A DNA stretch of 35,486 bases from Sphingomonas montana (GTDB taxonomy: Bacteria > Pseudomonadota > Alphaproteobacteria > Sphingomonadales > Sphingomonadaceae): positions 1-35,486 of the forward strand of contig NZ_KV887140.1 of assembly GCF_001956315.1 (NCBI RefSeq), in the 5' to 3' direction. The notes beneath the pieces are model-generated. The model worked only from the letters and a program-made list of their open reading frames with translations. It was not told where the DNA came from and searched no databases. Made by a program: the position numbers and the translations under genes. Below, one piece after another: positions 1-7,774 of this stretch (positions are counted from its first letter, which is position 1; every line of letters begins with the position of its first letter).

Positions 1-104
1 GGGGTGGCTCGGGGGGCGGTTCCGGCGGCGGCTGGATGGGCGGCGGCTTCACCGGCGGCGGCGGCGGGTCCTTCGGCGGCGGCGGGGCATCGGGCCGGTG
101 GTGA
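1..104 (+). CDS. C-terminal end of a Gly-rich TPM-domain (YgcG-like) protein, partial
   Basis: Only the last 33 codons are in the window, ending at TGA 102-104. The visible tail is almost all glycine and serine with a few aromatics (WMGGGF, SFGGGG, ending ASGRW). Such a tail closes many membrane-anchored TPM-domain proteins of the YgcG family. The stop overlaps the ATG of the next gene (TGATG), and that next gene also looks like a TPM protein, so the two probably sit in one operon; in related genomes a LemA gene often precedes the pair, but that lies outside the window. Identity is inferred from tail composition and context, since the TPM domain itself is not visible. Confidence 0.6.
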   Translation, partial: GGSGGGSGGGWMGGGFTGGGGGSFGGGGASGRW

Positions 105-772
105 TGCCCCCCCTCACCGCAACGGATCGCGCCCGCATCACGCAGGCGGTCACCACGGCAGAGACCGCGACCGACGGCGAGATCGTGCCAATCATCGCCG
201 CCCGGTCGGACAGCTATGCCGACGTGGTGCTGCATTGGGCGCTGCTTGCTATGCTGGCGACGATCGCGGTCGCCGCCGCCTGGCCCGGCTGGCTCGACGC
301 CGTTCATGTCGCGATGACCGGCGGCTGGTCGAGCGGCGTCGCCCCGCGCCTGCGCATCCTGCTGTTCGCGGTCGTCCTGATCTTCCTGCTGGTCACCTTC
401 GCGATCGGCCGGTCGCCGCTCCGCTACCGGTTGACTCCCGGCGCGACCACGGCGCGCCGCGTGCGTCGCCGCGCGGTCGATCTGTTCCGCGTCGGCGTGC
501 AGACCCACACCGCCAGCCGCAACGGCGTGCTGCTCTACCTCTCGATCGCCGAACGGCGTGCCGAAATCGTGGCCGATGCCGCCGTCCACGCGCGCGTGCC
601 CGCCGAACTCTGGGGCGATGTCCTCGCCGATCTGCTCGCGCAGGTTCGGGCGGGTCGCACCGCCGACGGCATGGTCGCGGCGATCGCGGCGATCGGCACC
701 GTGCTTGCCGCCCACTTCCCCCGTTCCGGCGGTGACGCGCCCGAACTGCCCGACAGGTTGATCCAGCTATGA
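104..772 (+). CDS. TPM domain-containing membrane protein
   Basis: A 222-residue protein starting at ATG 104, which overlaps the upstream stop by one base; GTG codons at 98 and 101 are possible alternative starts. The N-terminal third (TATDRARITQAVTTAE...GEIVPIIAARSDSY) resembles the start of a TPM domain. Two hydrophobic segments follow, at about residues 42-65 and 84-103, then an Arg-rich stretch and a second TPM-like part containing TASRNGVLLYLSIAERRAEIVAD, typical of the family. The role of these proteins in bacteria is not settled; they are often next to LemA and another TPM protein. The stop overlaps the NUDIX start (ATGA at 769-772), so translation is probably coupled. Confidence 0.75.
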   Translation: MPPLTATDRARITQAVTTAETATDGEIVPIIAARSDSYADVVLHWALLAMLATIAVAAAWPGWLDAVHVAMTGGWSSGVAPRLRILLFAVVLIFLLVTFAIGRSPLRYRLTPGATTARRVRRRAVDLFRVGVQTHTASRNGVLLYLSIAERRAEIVADAAVHARVPAELWGDVLADLLAQVRAGRTADGMVAAIAAIGTVLAAHFPRSGGDAPELPDRLIQL

Positions 773-1311
773 ACGACCATCCCGCCGACCCCGCCGTCGA
801 CCCCGTCGAAACGATGTGGGAGGGCCGCTACATCACCGTCCGCCGTCGTGGGCCATGGGAATATGTCGGCCGTGCACGCGGTATCGGGGCCGCGGTCATC
901 CTGGCGATCGACGACGGCCATGTCCTGCTGGTCGAACAATATCGCGTGCCGATGCAGGCACGCTGCCTGGAACTGCCCGCCGGGCTGGTCGGCGACGAGA
1001 CGGACGACGAACCGGTCGAGGTCGCGGCCGCGCGTGAACTGGAGGAGGAGACCGGCTACCGCGCCGATCATGTCGCCTCGCTCGGGCGGTTCGCCTCCTC
1101 CCCCGGCATGGTATCGGAAACCTTCATGCTGGTCCGTGCGACCGGGCTGGTCCGGGTTTCGGACGGCGGCGGCGTCGCAGGCGAGGATATTGTCGTCCAC
1201 CGCGTGCCGTTGACGCAGATCGCCCAGTTCGTCGATGCCGCGCGGGTGGCCGGAACCGTCATCGACGTGAAACTCCTGTTGCTGCTGGGTGCCGGCCTGC
1301 TCGTGGATTGA
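769..1311 (+). CDS. NUDIX hydrolase, ADP-ribose pyrophosphatase-like
   Basis: A 180-residue NUDIX protein. The full NUDIX box is visible: G-x5-E-x7-REL-EEETGY, starting at the Gly of GDETDDE (about residue 73), so the metal-binding glutamates are intact. The preceding strand VLLVEQYRVPMQARCLELPAG is typical of ADP-ribose/nucleoside-diphosphate-sugar pyrophosphatases (NudF-like), which cleave ADP-ribose to AMP and ribose 5-phosphate in the cytoplasm. Substrate is inferred from this similarity and could be another nucleoside diphosphate derivative. The ATG overlaps the stop of the TPM gene by 4 nt, and the AsmA-like gene begins 12 nt downstream. Confidence 0.88.
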   Translation: MNDHPADPAVDPVETMWEGRYITVRRRGPWEYVGRARGIGAAVILAIDDGHVLLVEQYRVPMQARCLELPAGLVGDETDDEPVEVAAARELEEETGYRADHVASLGRFASSPGMVSETFMLVRATGLVRVSDGGGVAGEDIVVHRVPLTQIAQFVDAARVAGTVIDVKLLLLLGAGLLVD

Positions 1312-1323
1312 CGGAACGTCGGG

Positions 1324-3237
1324 ATGCGCGCTGCGTCCTCCCATCCTATGACCTCCCCCCGCTTCCCCCGTTCCGGTCGCCTGCTGGCCGGCACCGCCAT
1401 TATAACCGCGTCCGGCGTGCTTGCGGTAGGCGCGTTTCCCTGGGGCTTGCTGCGCGCACCGATCGAACGCCGCATGTCGGCGCAGCTCGGCCGGCCGGCC
1501 ACGATCGGCGCGATCGACCGCGTCGACGGCTTCGGCTTCACGCCCACCCTGCGCATCACCGACGTCCGCATTCCACAGCCGGGCCGGCTCGGTCGCGGCG
1601 ACATGCTGCGCGTGGCGCAGGCGACGGTCCGCATCCCGCTCCTCCCGCTGTTGCGCGGAAAGCTTTTGCCAACCGCGCTCGATGTCTCCGGGTTGCGGCT
1701 GGTTCTGGTCCGCGACGCCGCCGGACGCTGGAACTATGAGAACAGCGGCGGTGACGACGACGCTGCCGACGATATCCCGCGCATCCGCCAGTTGCGTATC
1801 GCGGACAGCCGGGTTCGCATCGTCGATGCGCGCCGGCGGCTCGATCTGGAGGCGTCGCTGGCGGCGGACGAACGGTCGGGCGTCCGGGTTTCGGGCCGCG
1901 GTACGCTCCGCGGATCGTCGATCCGGGTGACGGCGCACGGCGGCGCGCTGAACGACCTCGACCCGGCGGCCCGTTATCCGTTCGGGCTGACGATCGCGTC
2001 GCCGGCCGTGACGCTGTCTGCCGACGGGACGATGGACCGGCCGCTCGACCTCGGTCATTTCTCCGCCCGCGTCACATCGCACGGCGACGACCTGAAATCG
2101 CTCGATGCGATCGTGCAGGCCGGCATTCCGGCGACGCAGCAATATCGCCTGCGCGCAAACCTGCGCCGCGACGCGCCCGGCTGGGCGTTCACGCGCCTGT
2201 CCGGGATGCTCGGCCGCTCCGACCTGGCAGGCACGCTGACCGTCACGAAACGCGAAGGGCGCACCTTCCTCGACGCGGACATCCGGTCGCGACGGTTCGA
2301 TTTCGACGATCTTTCGTCCGACGCCGCGCGTGCCCGTGCGGCTGCGCGGGATCGCGCGATCGGGCGGCGGGTGCTGCCCGGCACGCGCATCCGACTCGAC
2401 AAGCTCGACCATACCGACGGGCGGCTCCGTTTCGTCGCCGACAGCCTGCTCATGCCACCCGGCAGCCGGTTCAGGAGCCTGTCGGCCACCCTGACGCTGG
2501 ACCACCGCCGGCTGGTCGTCGATCCGTTGCACGTCGGCCTGACCCACGGTGCGCTGTCCGGCAGCATGCTCGTCGATCACCGCGCCAGCACGCAACCCCG
2601 TCTGACGATGCGGTTGCGCATGCGTGGCGCGCGGATCGAGGATGTGCTGACCCGGGTATCGGAAGCGTCCGGGCCGCTGTCCGGCAGGATCGCACTGGAC
2701 GGCAGCGGTCCGACCCTGCGTGCCGCGATCGCCGCATCGTCCGGCACGATCGGCCTGGTCGCGCGGGAGGGGCACGTCGCCCGCACGCTGGCGACGCTGG
2801 CGGCAGGCGACCTGTTGCGCGGCGCGGCCCTGGCGATCGGCAAGTCCGACACGACGGTGCCGATCCGCTGTCTGATCGGGCGGTTCACGGTGCGCGGCGG
2901 CCGGCTCTCGCCCGCGCCCCTGCTGATCGATACACCGGTCATGCGGGCGGACGGACATGGCAGCGTGGATCTCGCGACCGAGCGGCTCGCGCTGATCTTC
3001 ACCGGACGGTCGAAACGCCCCGACCTGATCCAGTCCGCAGCGCCGGTCCGCATATCCGGGACCCTCGCCGACCCACGGCTGGATGTCACCCCGCCCGACC
3101 CGACCGGCCGCAGGCAGGGCCTGTTCGCAAAGGTCGGTGCGTTCCTGAAAACCATCCGGACGCGGGGCGATGCCGGTCGCGGCGTTCGCGCGCCCGATGC
3201 GGATTGCGCCCGCCTTGAGGATCTGGCGCTGCGGTAA
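1324..3237 (+). CDS. AsmA family protein
   Basis: A 637-residue protein with a short cytoplasmic N-terminus, one membrane segment at about residues 20-43 (GTAIITASGVLAVGAFPWGLL) and a long periplasmic region. The first periplasmic part (APIERRMSAQLGRPATIGAIDRV...FTPTLRITDVRI) is the AsmA N-terminal signature; the C-terminal part (FTVRGGRLSPAPLLIDTPVMRADGHG... VRISGTLADPRLDV, quoted in pieces) matches the AsmA C-terminal repeat. AsmA-like proteins are thought to form beta-groove bridges moving lipids between the inner and outer membranes. ATG 1324 is used; ATG 1348 is an alternative giving a shorter N-terminus. The gene is 12 nt after the NUDIX stop, probably the last gene of this operon. Confidence 0.88.
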   Translation: MRAASSHPMTSPRFPRSGRLLAGTAIITASGVLAVGAFPWGLLRAPIERRMSAQLGRPATIGAIDRVDGFGFTPTLRITDVRIPQPGRLGRGDMLRVAQATVRIPLLPLLRGKLLPTALDVSGLRLVLVRDAAGRWNYENSGGDDDAADDIPRIRQLRIADSRVRIVDARRRLDLEASLAADERSGVRVSGRGTLRGSSIRVTAHGGALNDLDPAARYPFGLTIASPAVTLSADGTMDRPLDLGHFSARVTSHGDDLKSLDAIVQAGIPATQQYRLRANLRRDAPGWAFTRLSGMLGRSDLAGTLTVTKREGRTFLDADIRSRRFDFDDLSSDAARARAAARDRAIGRRVLPGTRIRLDKLDHTDGRLRFVADSLLMPPGSRFRSLSATLTLDHRRLVVDPLHVGLTHGALSGSMLVDHRASTQPRLTMRLRMRGARIEDVLTRVSEASGPLSGRIALDGSGPTLRAAIAASSGTIGLVAREGHVARTLATLAAGDLLRGAALAIGKSDTTVPIRCLIGRFTVRGGRLSPAPLLIDTPVMRADGHGSVDLATERLALIFTGRSKRPDLIQSAAPVRISGTLADPRLDVTPPDPTGRRQGLFAKVGAFLKTIRTRGDAGRGVRAPDADCARLEDLALR

Positions 3238-3271
3238 ACGGATTCAATAAAACGAATAGTTTAATTCAGCC

Positions 3272-3332
3272 CGGACGTCGGCTGCGGCTCTGTCGATTAT
3301 TCCGTTTGGACCGGACTGAAGGCCGGCGTCCG
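3272..3332. terminator. Long imperfect hairpin after the AsmA gene
   Basis: CGGACGTCGGC at 3272-3282 pairs with GCCGGCGTCCG at 3322-3332 (10 of 11 positions), with a 39-nt loop. It lies between the AsmA stop and the converging 29-codon peptide gene, so it may help end transcription of the asmA operon. There is no clear T-run after it. The stretch 3238-3271 is AT-rich with no coding signal. Confidence 0.35.
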
Positions 3333-3344
3333 ACGCACCTGCAA

Positions 3345-3372
3345 GAAGCCCCGGCCATATGGCCGGGGCTTC
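3345..3372 (-). terminator. Strong hairpin terminator downstream of the 29-codon gene
   Basis: GAAGCCCCGGCC at 3345-3356 and GGCCGGGGCTTC at 3361-3372 form a perfect 12-bp stem with an ATAT loop. On the minus strand it begins 7 nt after the TAA of the small gene, and the 3' arm runs into CTTCTTGC, a weak U-tract. It may act in both directions, between convergent transcripts. Confidence 0.7.
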
Positions 3373-3379
3373 CGTCGAC

Positions 3380-3469
3380 TTAGGCCTGTGCGCCGCCGCC
3401 GATGCCCCACGTGCCTTCGCCGTAGTACCAGTCCCAGATGCCACGGGTAGGCTTGTTTGCATTGCTCAT
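3380..3469 (-). CDS. 29-residue Trp/Tyr/Gly-rich peptide, unknown (RiPP precursor-like)
   Basis: Too short for usual gene calling but well supported. ATG at 3469 is preceded by AGGGG with 7 nt spacing, an excellent Shine-Dalgarno; the TAA at 3382-3380 is followed within 7 nt by a perfect 12-bp hairpin; and the 91-nt spacer upstream is AT-rich in an otherwise GC-rich region, fitting a promoter. The peptide starts MSNANKPTR and continues GIWDWYYGEGTWGIGGG, then AQA. It has three Trp, two Tyr and eight Gly and no Cys. Seen as a precursor, a TR|G junction followed by Glu at core position 9 is what a lasso peptide would show (Thr at -2, Gly1 to Glu9 ring), but the leader would be unusually short and no lasso cyclase or protease is in the window. 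I do not recognise the family; an ordinary small protein is just as possible. It lies downstream of the CHASE2-EAL gene on the same strand. Confidence 0.72.
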   Translation of the reverse strand: MSNANKPTRGIWDWYYGEGTWGIGGGAQA

Positions 3470-3474
3470 GCGTA

Positions 3475-3480
3475 TTCCCC
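3475..3480 (-). promoter_or_regulatory. Strong ribosome binding site of the 29-codon gene
   Basis: On the minus strand AGGGGAATACGC directly precedes the ATG. The purine run is a close match to the anti-Shine-Dalgarno and decides the start of the small gene. Many larger genes in this window have no such site. Confidence 0.7.
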
Positions 3481-3559
3481 TGAATTGCCGTGCGACCGAC
3501 TCGCAACGACGGGGAAATTTCTAGGAGAAAAACAATATGGTTACCAACAAATTAACCAA

Positions 3560-5893
3560 TTAAGCGGCGGTCCTGCGCCGTTCGGTGAGCAGCATCCGGC
3601 TGAGTGCGGCGAACTTCATCGGGCGGCCGGTCAGATATCCCTGCACCATGTCGCATCGCATGACACGCAAGGCCCGCAGCGTTTCCGCCCGCTCAACGCC
3701 TTCCGCCACGACGGTCTGGCCGAGCGAATGGGCCATCTGGATCGTGGATCGCACCATCACCGCATCACTCCGGCTGTGATCGATCGCGTCGATGAAGCTT
3801 CGGTCGATCTTGATCTCCGTCGCCGGGATCGTCCGCAGATTTTCCAGGTTGGAGAATCCGGTGCCATAGTCGTCGATCGACAGACCCACACCGACTTCGC
3901 GCAACGCGTTCAGGACGGCGATGGCCTGGCTGCCGTCGGACAGCGCGGCCGTCTCGGTAATCTCCAGCGTCAGCAACCGCGGCGCCAGACCATGGTCGGC
4001 CAGCAACTCCGCCACCCGTTCGACCAGAACGGGATCGTCGAGCAACCGGGCGGACAGGTTGACCGCGATGCCGAATTCCATGCCGTGACCGTTGATCGCC
4101 GCCGCCGCGCGGATCGCCGTTTCCATCACATGGTAGGTCAGCTTGCCGATCCGGTTCTGCTGTTCGGCCATCGGAATGAAATCGACCGGACTGATCGGCC
4201 CTTTCTCCGGATGGCTCCAGCGAACCAGTGCTTCCCCGCCGACGATCCGGCCCGAGGCGAGATCGATCTTGGGCTGGTAGGCGACCCAGATCTCGCCCGA
4301 GTCGATCGCCGCATCGAGCCGGCCGAGCAGTGACAGCCGCCATGCCGAATCGCTCTGCTGCGCGGGTTCGTGCAGTTTCCAGTGGAGCCCCGCCTCCGCC
4401 GCCGCGTCCGCCGCCATCAACGCGCCGCCCAGTCGGTTGAACGGCGACAGGTCGGGATCGGACGCAAGGCCGAACGTGATCGCCAGATCGACATGCCGGT
4501 CGCCGATCGCCACGGGATTGCGGAACAGCGCGTGCAGCGCATCGAACTGGTCCGACGTGAACGACACCGTCTCGCACGGCATCAGCCAGGCGAAGATCCC
4601 TTCGTCACCCTGGTAGATGGTGGCACCACCACTGCCGAGCGCGAGCCGGCGCGCGATCTGTTCCACCAGCGCGCGTTCCTTGTCGGCGGGCAACGATGCG
4701 CTCACTTCGGGGAAATTGCGTACGCGGGCGGCGACCAGCGCGACGTCCGGCTCCCCCGCCACGGCCCGCAACGCATTCAGGTTGGGCAGGCCGGAGACGA
4801 CGTTCACCACGGCACGCTGGCGGAACGCGGTGCGATATTGCGACCAGAGCGCATACGTCCCGACCGCACCCAGGAAGACGAGCGTCGGAATAATCTCGGT
4901 GAATATCAGATGCGCGTCCAGGAAGAAGGGAAGCGCCGTCGCACCGATCGTTACCAGCACATATCCGACGACGCGCAGCAGCCGCCGTCGCACGAATAAT
5001 CCGACGCAGACGACAAGTACGGCCAGCGCGAACGGGACGAACCACGGCACTTCGCTGGATATTCCGCTGAGCAGCGTCTCGGCCCCCATGACGTGCAGGA
5101 AGATGCCGGAGGTCAGGCCGACATTGGGCACCATGAAATTGCTGCCCAGCCGCAGCGACGTCAGCCCGATGACGATGTCCTTGCCCGCCACGTCGCCGGC
5201 CGCGGACGATCCTGTCATCACGGCGTCCGCGCTGACCACCGGCACCGATGCCAGCCGGATCGAATAGTCGATCGGATAGACGCGGCCGCCCCCGCCCGTG
5301 CGGCCCGCCAGCAGGGCCGAAAAGGAAGGATGAACCTCGGTCCCGTTCCGCATCACGAAGGGAAGCCGGTGGACGACGCCTTCCGCGTCGAAGCTCGCAT
5401 TGATGTTGGCGACCTGGGCATAGGGACGGAACATCGCGGCCGGTGCGAATTCGCGGCGCTCCCGGGTCGCCGGATCGACGTAAAATCCGCTGGGCAGCAC
5501 GATGATGGCGCGCGACCGCCGCATCGCATCGGCGAGCAACCGGTCGTCGCCCGGCGTCGAACGGGTCGTGAAGTTCAGATCGATGAAGATCCGGCGGGCA
5601 CCAAGGACGTTCAACCGATCGACAAGTCTTGCATAGTAGCGCCGCTGGAGCGGCCATTCCATCACCGCATCCACGGTTCGATCGTCGATGCCGACCACCA
5701 CGATCTGCCCCGACGCGGCATGCTGCCGCGCCCGATCCCGCAGGTTGCGCAGCACATGTTCCAGAGGCGCACCGGCTTCCAGCAGCCCGAACAGCAGGCA
5801 GCCGAGGGTGATCCAGAGCAGCGCGCGGCGACCGGCGCCGCGCTGCATATCGCCGGTTCGCAAAACTGATCGCCAAGTGGGTGCCCGGTTCAT
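3560..5893 (-). CDS. CHASE2 sensor with degenerate GGDEF and intact EAL domain (c-di-GMP phosphodiesterase)
   Basis: A 777-residue membrane signalling protein when started at ATG 5893, which has GGTGG upstream; the frame extends to a TTG at 5944. Order of parts: a membrane segment at about 24-40, an extracytoplasmic CHASE2 domain at about 45-283 (VVVGIDDRTVDAV...RRIFIDLNF), three membrane segments at about 284-350, a GGDEF-like domain at about 365-500 and an EAL domain at about 530-770. The GGDEF site reads YQGDEG instead of GGDEF, so cyclase activity is unlikely. The EAL domain keeps EALVRW (554), NLSAR, EITET, DDYGTG (674), KIDRSF and AEGVE, so it should hydrolyse c-di-GMP. It follows the M28 peptidase gene by 105 nt and precedes the 29-codon gene by 90 nt. 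Confidence 0.92.
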   Translation of the reverse strand: MNRAPTWRSVLRTGDMQRGAGRRALLWITLGCLLFGLLEAGAPLEHVLRNLRDRARQHAASGQIVVVGIDDRTVDAVMEWPLQRRYYARLVDRLNVLGARRIFIDLNFTTRSTPGDDRLLADAMRRSRAIIVLPSGFYVDPATRERREFAPAAMFRPYAQVANINASFDAEGVVHRLPFVMRNGTEVHPSFSALLAGRTGGGGRVYPIDYSIRLASVPVVSADAVMTGSSAAGDVAGKDIVIGLTSLRLGSNFMVPNVGLTSGIFLHVMGAETLLSGISSEVPWFVPFALAVLVVCVGLFVRRRLLRVVGYVLVTIGATALPFFLDAHLIFTEIIPTLVFLGAVGTYALWSQYRTAFRQRAVVNVVSGLPNLNALRAVAGEPDVALVAARVRNFPEVSASLPADKERALVEQIARRLALGSGGATIYQGDEGIFAWLMPCETVSFTSDQFDALHALFRNPVAIGDRHVDLAITFGLASDPDLSPFNRLGGALMAADAAAEAGLHWKLHEPAQQSDSAWRLSLLGRLDAAIDSGEIWVAYQPKIDLASGRIVGGEALVRWSHPEKGPISPVDFIPMAEQQNRIGKLTYHVMETAIRAAAAINGHGMEFGIAVNLSARLLDDPVLVERVAELLADHGLAPRLLTLEITETAALSDGSQAIAVLNALREVGVGLSIDDYGTGFSNLENLRTIPATEIKIDRSFIDAIDHSRSDAVMVRSTIQMAHSLGQTVVAEGVERAETLRALRVMRCDMVQGYLTGRPMKFAALSRMLLTERRRTAA

Positions 5894-5998
5894 AGTCCAC
5901 CGATGCCCGACATTGGTTATCAAACCATCAATGGGCCCTATCAATGCGGTGCGAGCCTGCTGTCAGAAGACTTCACGACCCATCGGGCAGCCGTTCGC

Positions 5999-7657
5999 TC
6001 ACTGCCGGCGGGCAGCGCTCGCCCGCCGCACCGCATCGAACTCCGATCCCGCGCGCCATTCCGGCCAGCGCGTGCCATTGGCCAGGTCCGCGGCCATGAC
6101 CCGCACCAGTTCGGTATCCGCGACCGCACCGCGCAGGTCCCATCCCGCGTCCCATGCGTCGCACGTCTGGTGGTAACAGGCCATGTAGCCGCGCAGCCAC
6201 GCATCGCCGGCCGCGCGCCCGCCCCTTACCAGGTCGGGGCCGCCGCCCAGCGCCATCAGCAGGATGGTCGGCACGCCCCGCCGCGCCAGCGAGAAATGGT
6301 CCGCGCGGTAGAACAGCCCGCGTTCCGGCAGCGTCTCCGGCGTGATCCGCCGTCCCTGCCCGGCGGCCGCGCGCGCCAGATCATCTTCCAGCGCATTCTG
6401 CTTCTGCCCCACCAGAATCACGTCGCGCGCCGGCCCCGCGGTCTGCAACACGTCCAGCGTCAGGTTCGCCACGGTCCGGTCGATCGGATAGATCGGATCG
6501 ACCGCATAGGTTTCGGACCCCAGCAGTCCGCGTTCCTCCCCGCTCCAGAGCGCGAAGACCAGGCTGCGCGCGGGTGCCGGCCTCGCGGCGAACCCACGCG
6601 CCAGTTCCAGCACGCCTGCAACGCCCAGCGCGTCGTCGTTCGCCCCCGGCCGCACGGTGCGGCCCTGCGCGTCGGGCGTACCCTGGCCATAGGCATCCCA
6701 GTGCGCGCCGATCATCACCGTCTCGTCCGGCCGCGTCCGGCCGGGGATCCGGGCGAGCACGTTGCGGCTCTCGACCCGCGACTGCGTCACCGGCAGGTTG
6801 GCGCTGAACGTCAGCGCCGCCATCGGCTTGGCACGGAACGCATTGGACCGCGCCCGCACCCGCTCCGCCGCCAGATCGAGCCCGGCACGCGCGAACAGGG
6901 CGGCCGCCGCCTTGCCCGAGATCCAGCCCTGCAAGGCGACGCGCGCGTCCGGCTTGGCCTGCACGATATCGTAATTGCCGCCGCCCGGCGCCACGACCGT
7001 GTCCCAGCGATAGCCCGCGCCGGCGGTGTCGTGGACGATCAGCGCGCCGATCGCGCCGCGCCGCGCCGCTTCCTCATATTTATAGGTCCAGCGCCCATAA
7101 TAGGTCATGCGCCGGTCGCCGAACCGCCCCTTCGCATCATCGCCCGCGACCGCCTCGAAATCCGGGTCGTTGACCAGGAAAACGGCGATCTTGCCCTTCA
7201 GGTCGATACCCTTGAAATCGTCCCACTGGCGCTCCGGCGCATGCACGCCGTACCCGACGAAAACCATCGGCGCGTTCGCGATCGTGACCCGGTCCACGGC
7301 GCGCAGCGTGCTGACATAGATATCGCGGCCCGCCACCATCGGCGTGCCCGACACCGCGATCGTCCCGCCGGGCGCGATCTGCGTGCGGACCAGCGGCACG
7401 GCCTGCGTCCAGGATCCGTTCCGGCCGCCAGGCTGCACGCCCATCGTCTTGAACTGCGCGATCAGCCAGTCGATCGTGCGGGTTTCACCCGCGGTGCCCG
7501 GCGCGCGCCCCTCGAATGCGTCCGATGCCAGCACCTTGACCGACGCCGACATGCGTGCGCCGGAGATCTGCGTCGGCGAAGGCGTCGCAGCCTGTCCGCC
7601 CGTCGCCGTCAGTATCGCCGCCACTGCCGCGCCCGTGCGCCATCCGTCCGCCATCAT
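5999..7657 (-). CDS. M28 family zinc metallopeptidase with PA domain, exported
   Basis: A 552-residue exported peptidase. A signal peptide spans about residues 1-24, ending GGQAA. A protease-associated region lies at about 130-245 and the M28 catalytic domain at about 290-515. Expected zinc and catalytic residues are visible: H319 and D321 in GAHWDAYG, D341 or D342 in GANDDALG, E374/E375 in SGEERG, D402 in NLTLDV, and H496 in CYHQTCD. Such enzymes are periplasmic or secreted aminopeptidases removing N-terminal residues from peptides. Start ATG 7657 is preceded by AGGA at good distance; a second ATG follows at once. It is divergent from parE, with 117 nt between them. Confidence 0.92.
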   Translation of the reverse strand: MMADGWRTGAAVAAILTATGGQAATPSPTQISGARMSASVKVLASDAFEGRAPGTAGETRTIDWLIAQFKTMGVQPGGRNGSWTQAVPLVRTQIAPGGTIAVSGTPMVAGRDIYVSTLRAVDRVTIANAPMVFVGYGVHAPERQWDDFKGIDLKGKIAVFLVNDPDFEAVAGDDAKGRFGDRRMTYYGRWTYKYEEAARRGAIGALIVHDTAGAGYRWDTVVAPGGGNYDIVQAKPDARVALQGWISGKAAAALFARAGLDLAAERVRARSNAFRAKPMAALTFSANLPVTQSRVESRNVLARIPGRTRPDETVMIGAHWDAYGQGTPDAQGRTVRPGANDDALGVAGVLELARGFAARPAPARSLVFALWSGEERGLLGSETYAVDPIYPIDRTVANLTLDVLQTAGPARDVILVGQKQNALEDDLARAAAGQGRRITPETLPERGLFYRADHFSLARRGVPTILLMALGGGPDLVRGGRAAGDAWLRGYMACYHQTCDAWDAGWDLRGAVADTELVRVMAADLANGTRWPEWRAGSEFDAVRRASAARRQ

Positions 7658-7737
7658 GTCTTCCTCGTCTGCCGTCCGGCCGTCGGTAGCGCCCCCGACC
7701 CGGTTCGCGCCAGCCCGTTGATGCCCGATGCGAAAGG

Positions 7738-7766
7738 CTGACAGCGCGTTCCGTTCCCGCTATGGT
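7738..7766 (+). promoter_or_regulatory. Predicted sigma-70 promoter of parE, leaderless
   Basis: CTGACA at 7738-7743 and TATGGT at 7761-7766 are separated by 17 nt, a good match to a housekeeping promoter. The parE ATG begins 8 nt after the -10 hexamer and there is no Shine-Dalgarno, so the transcript probably starts at or within a base or two of the start codon. Confidence 0.6.
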
Positions 7767-7774
7767 CCCCCTCG

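Noticed and set aside
535-2958. Very long open frame on the minus strand opposite the TPM, NUDIX and AsmA genes (807 codons)
   Set aside because: High GC empties the antisense frame of stops; the product is low-complexity Arg/Gln/Asp-rich without domain signal, and the plus-strand genes have clear families.
5903-7741. 612-codon plus-strand frame opposite the M28 peptidase
   Set aside because: Shadow of a peptidase with all metal ligands in place; product is Arg/His/Pro-rich with no recognisable domain.
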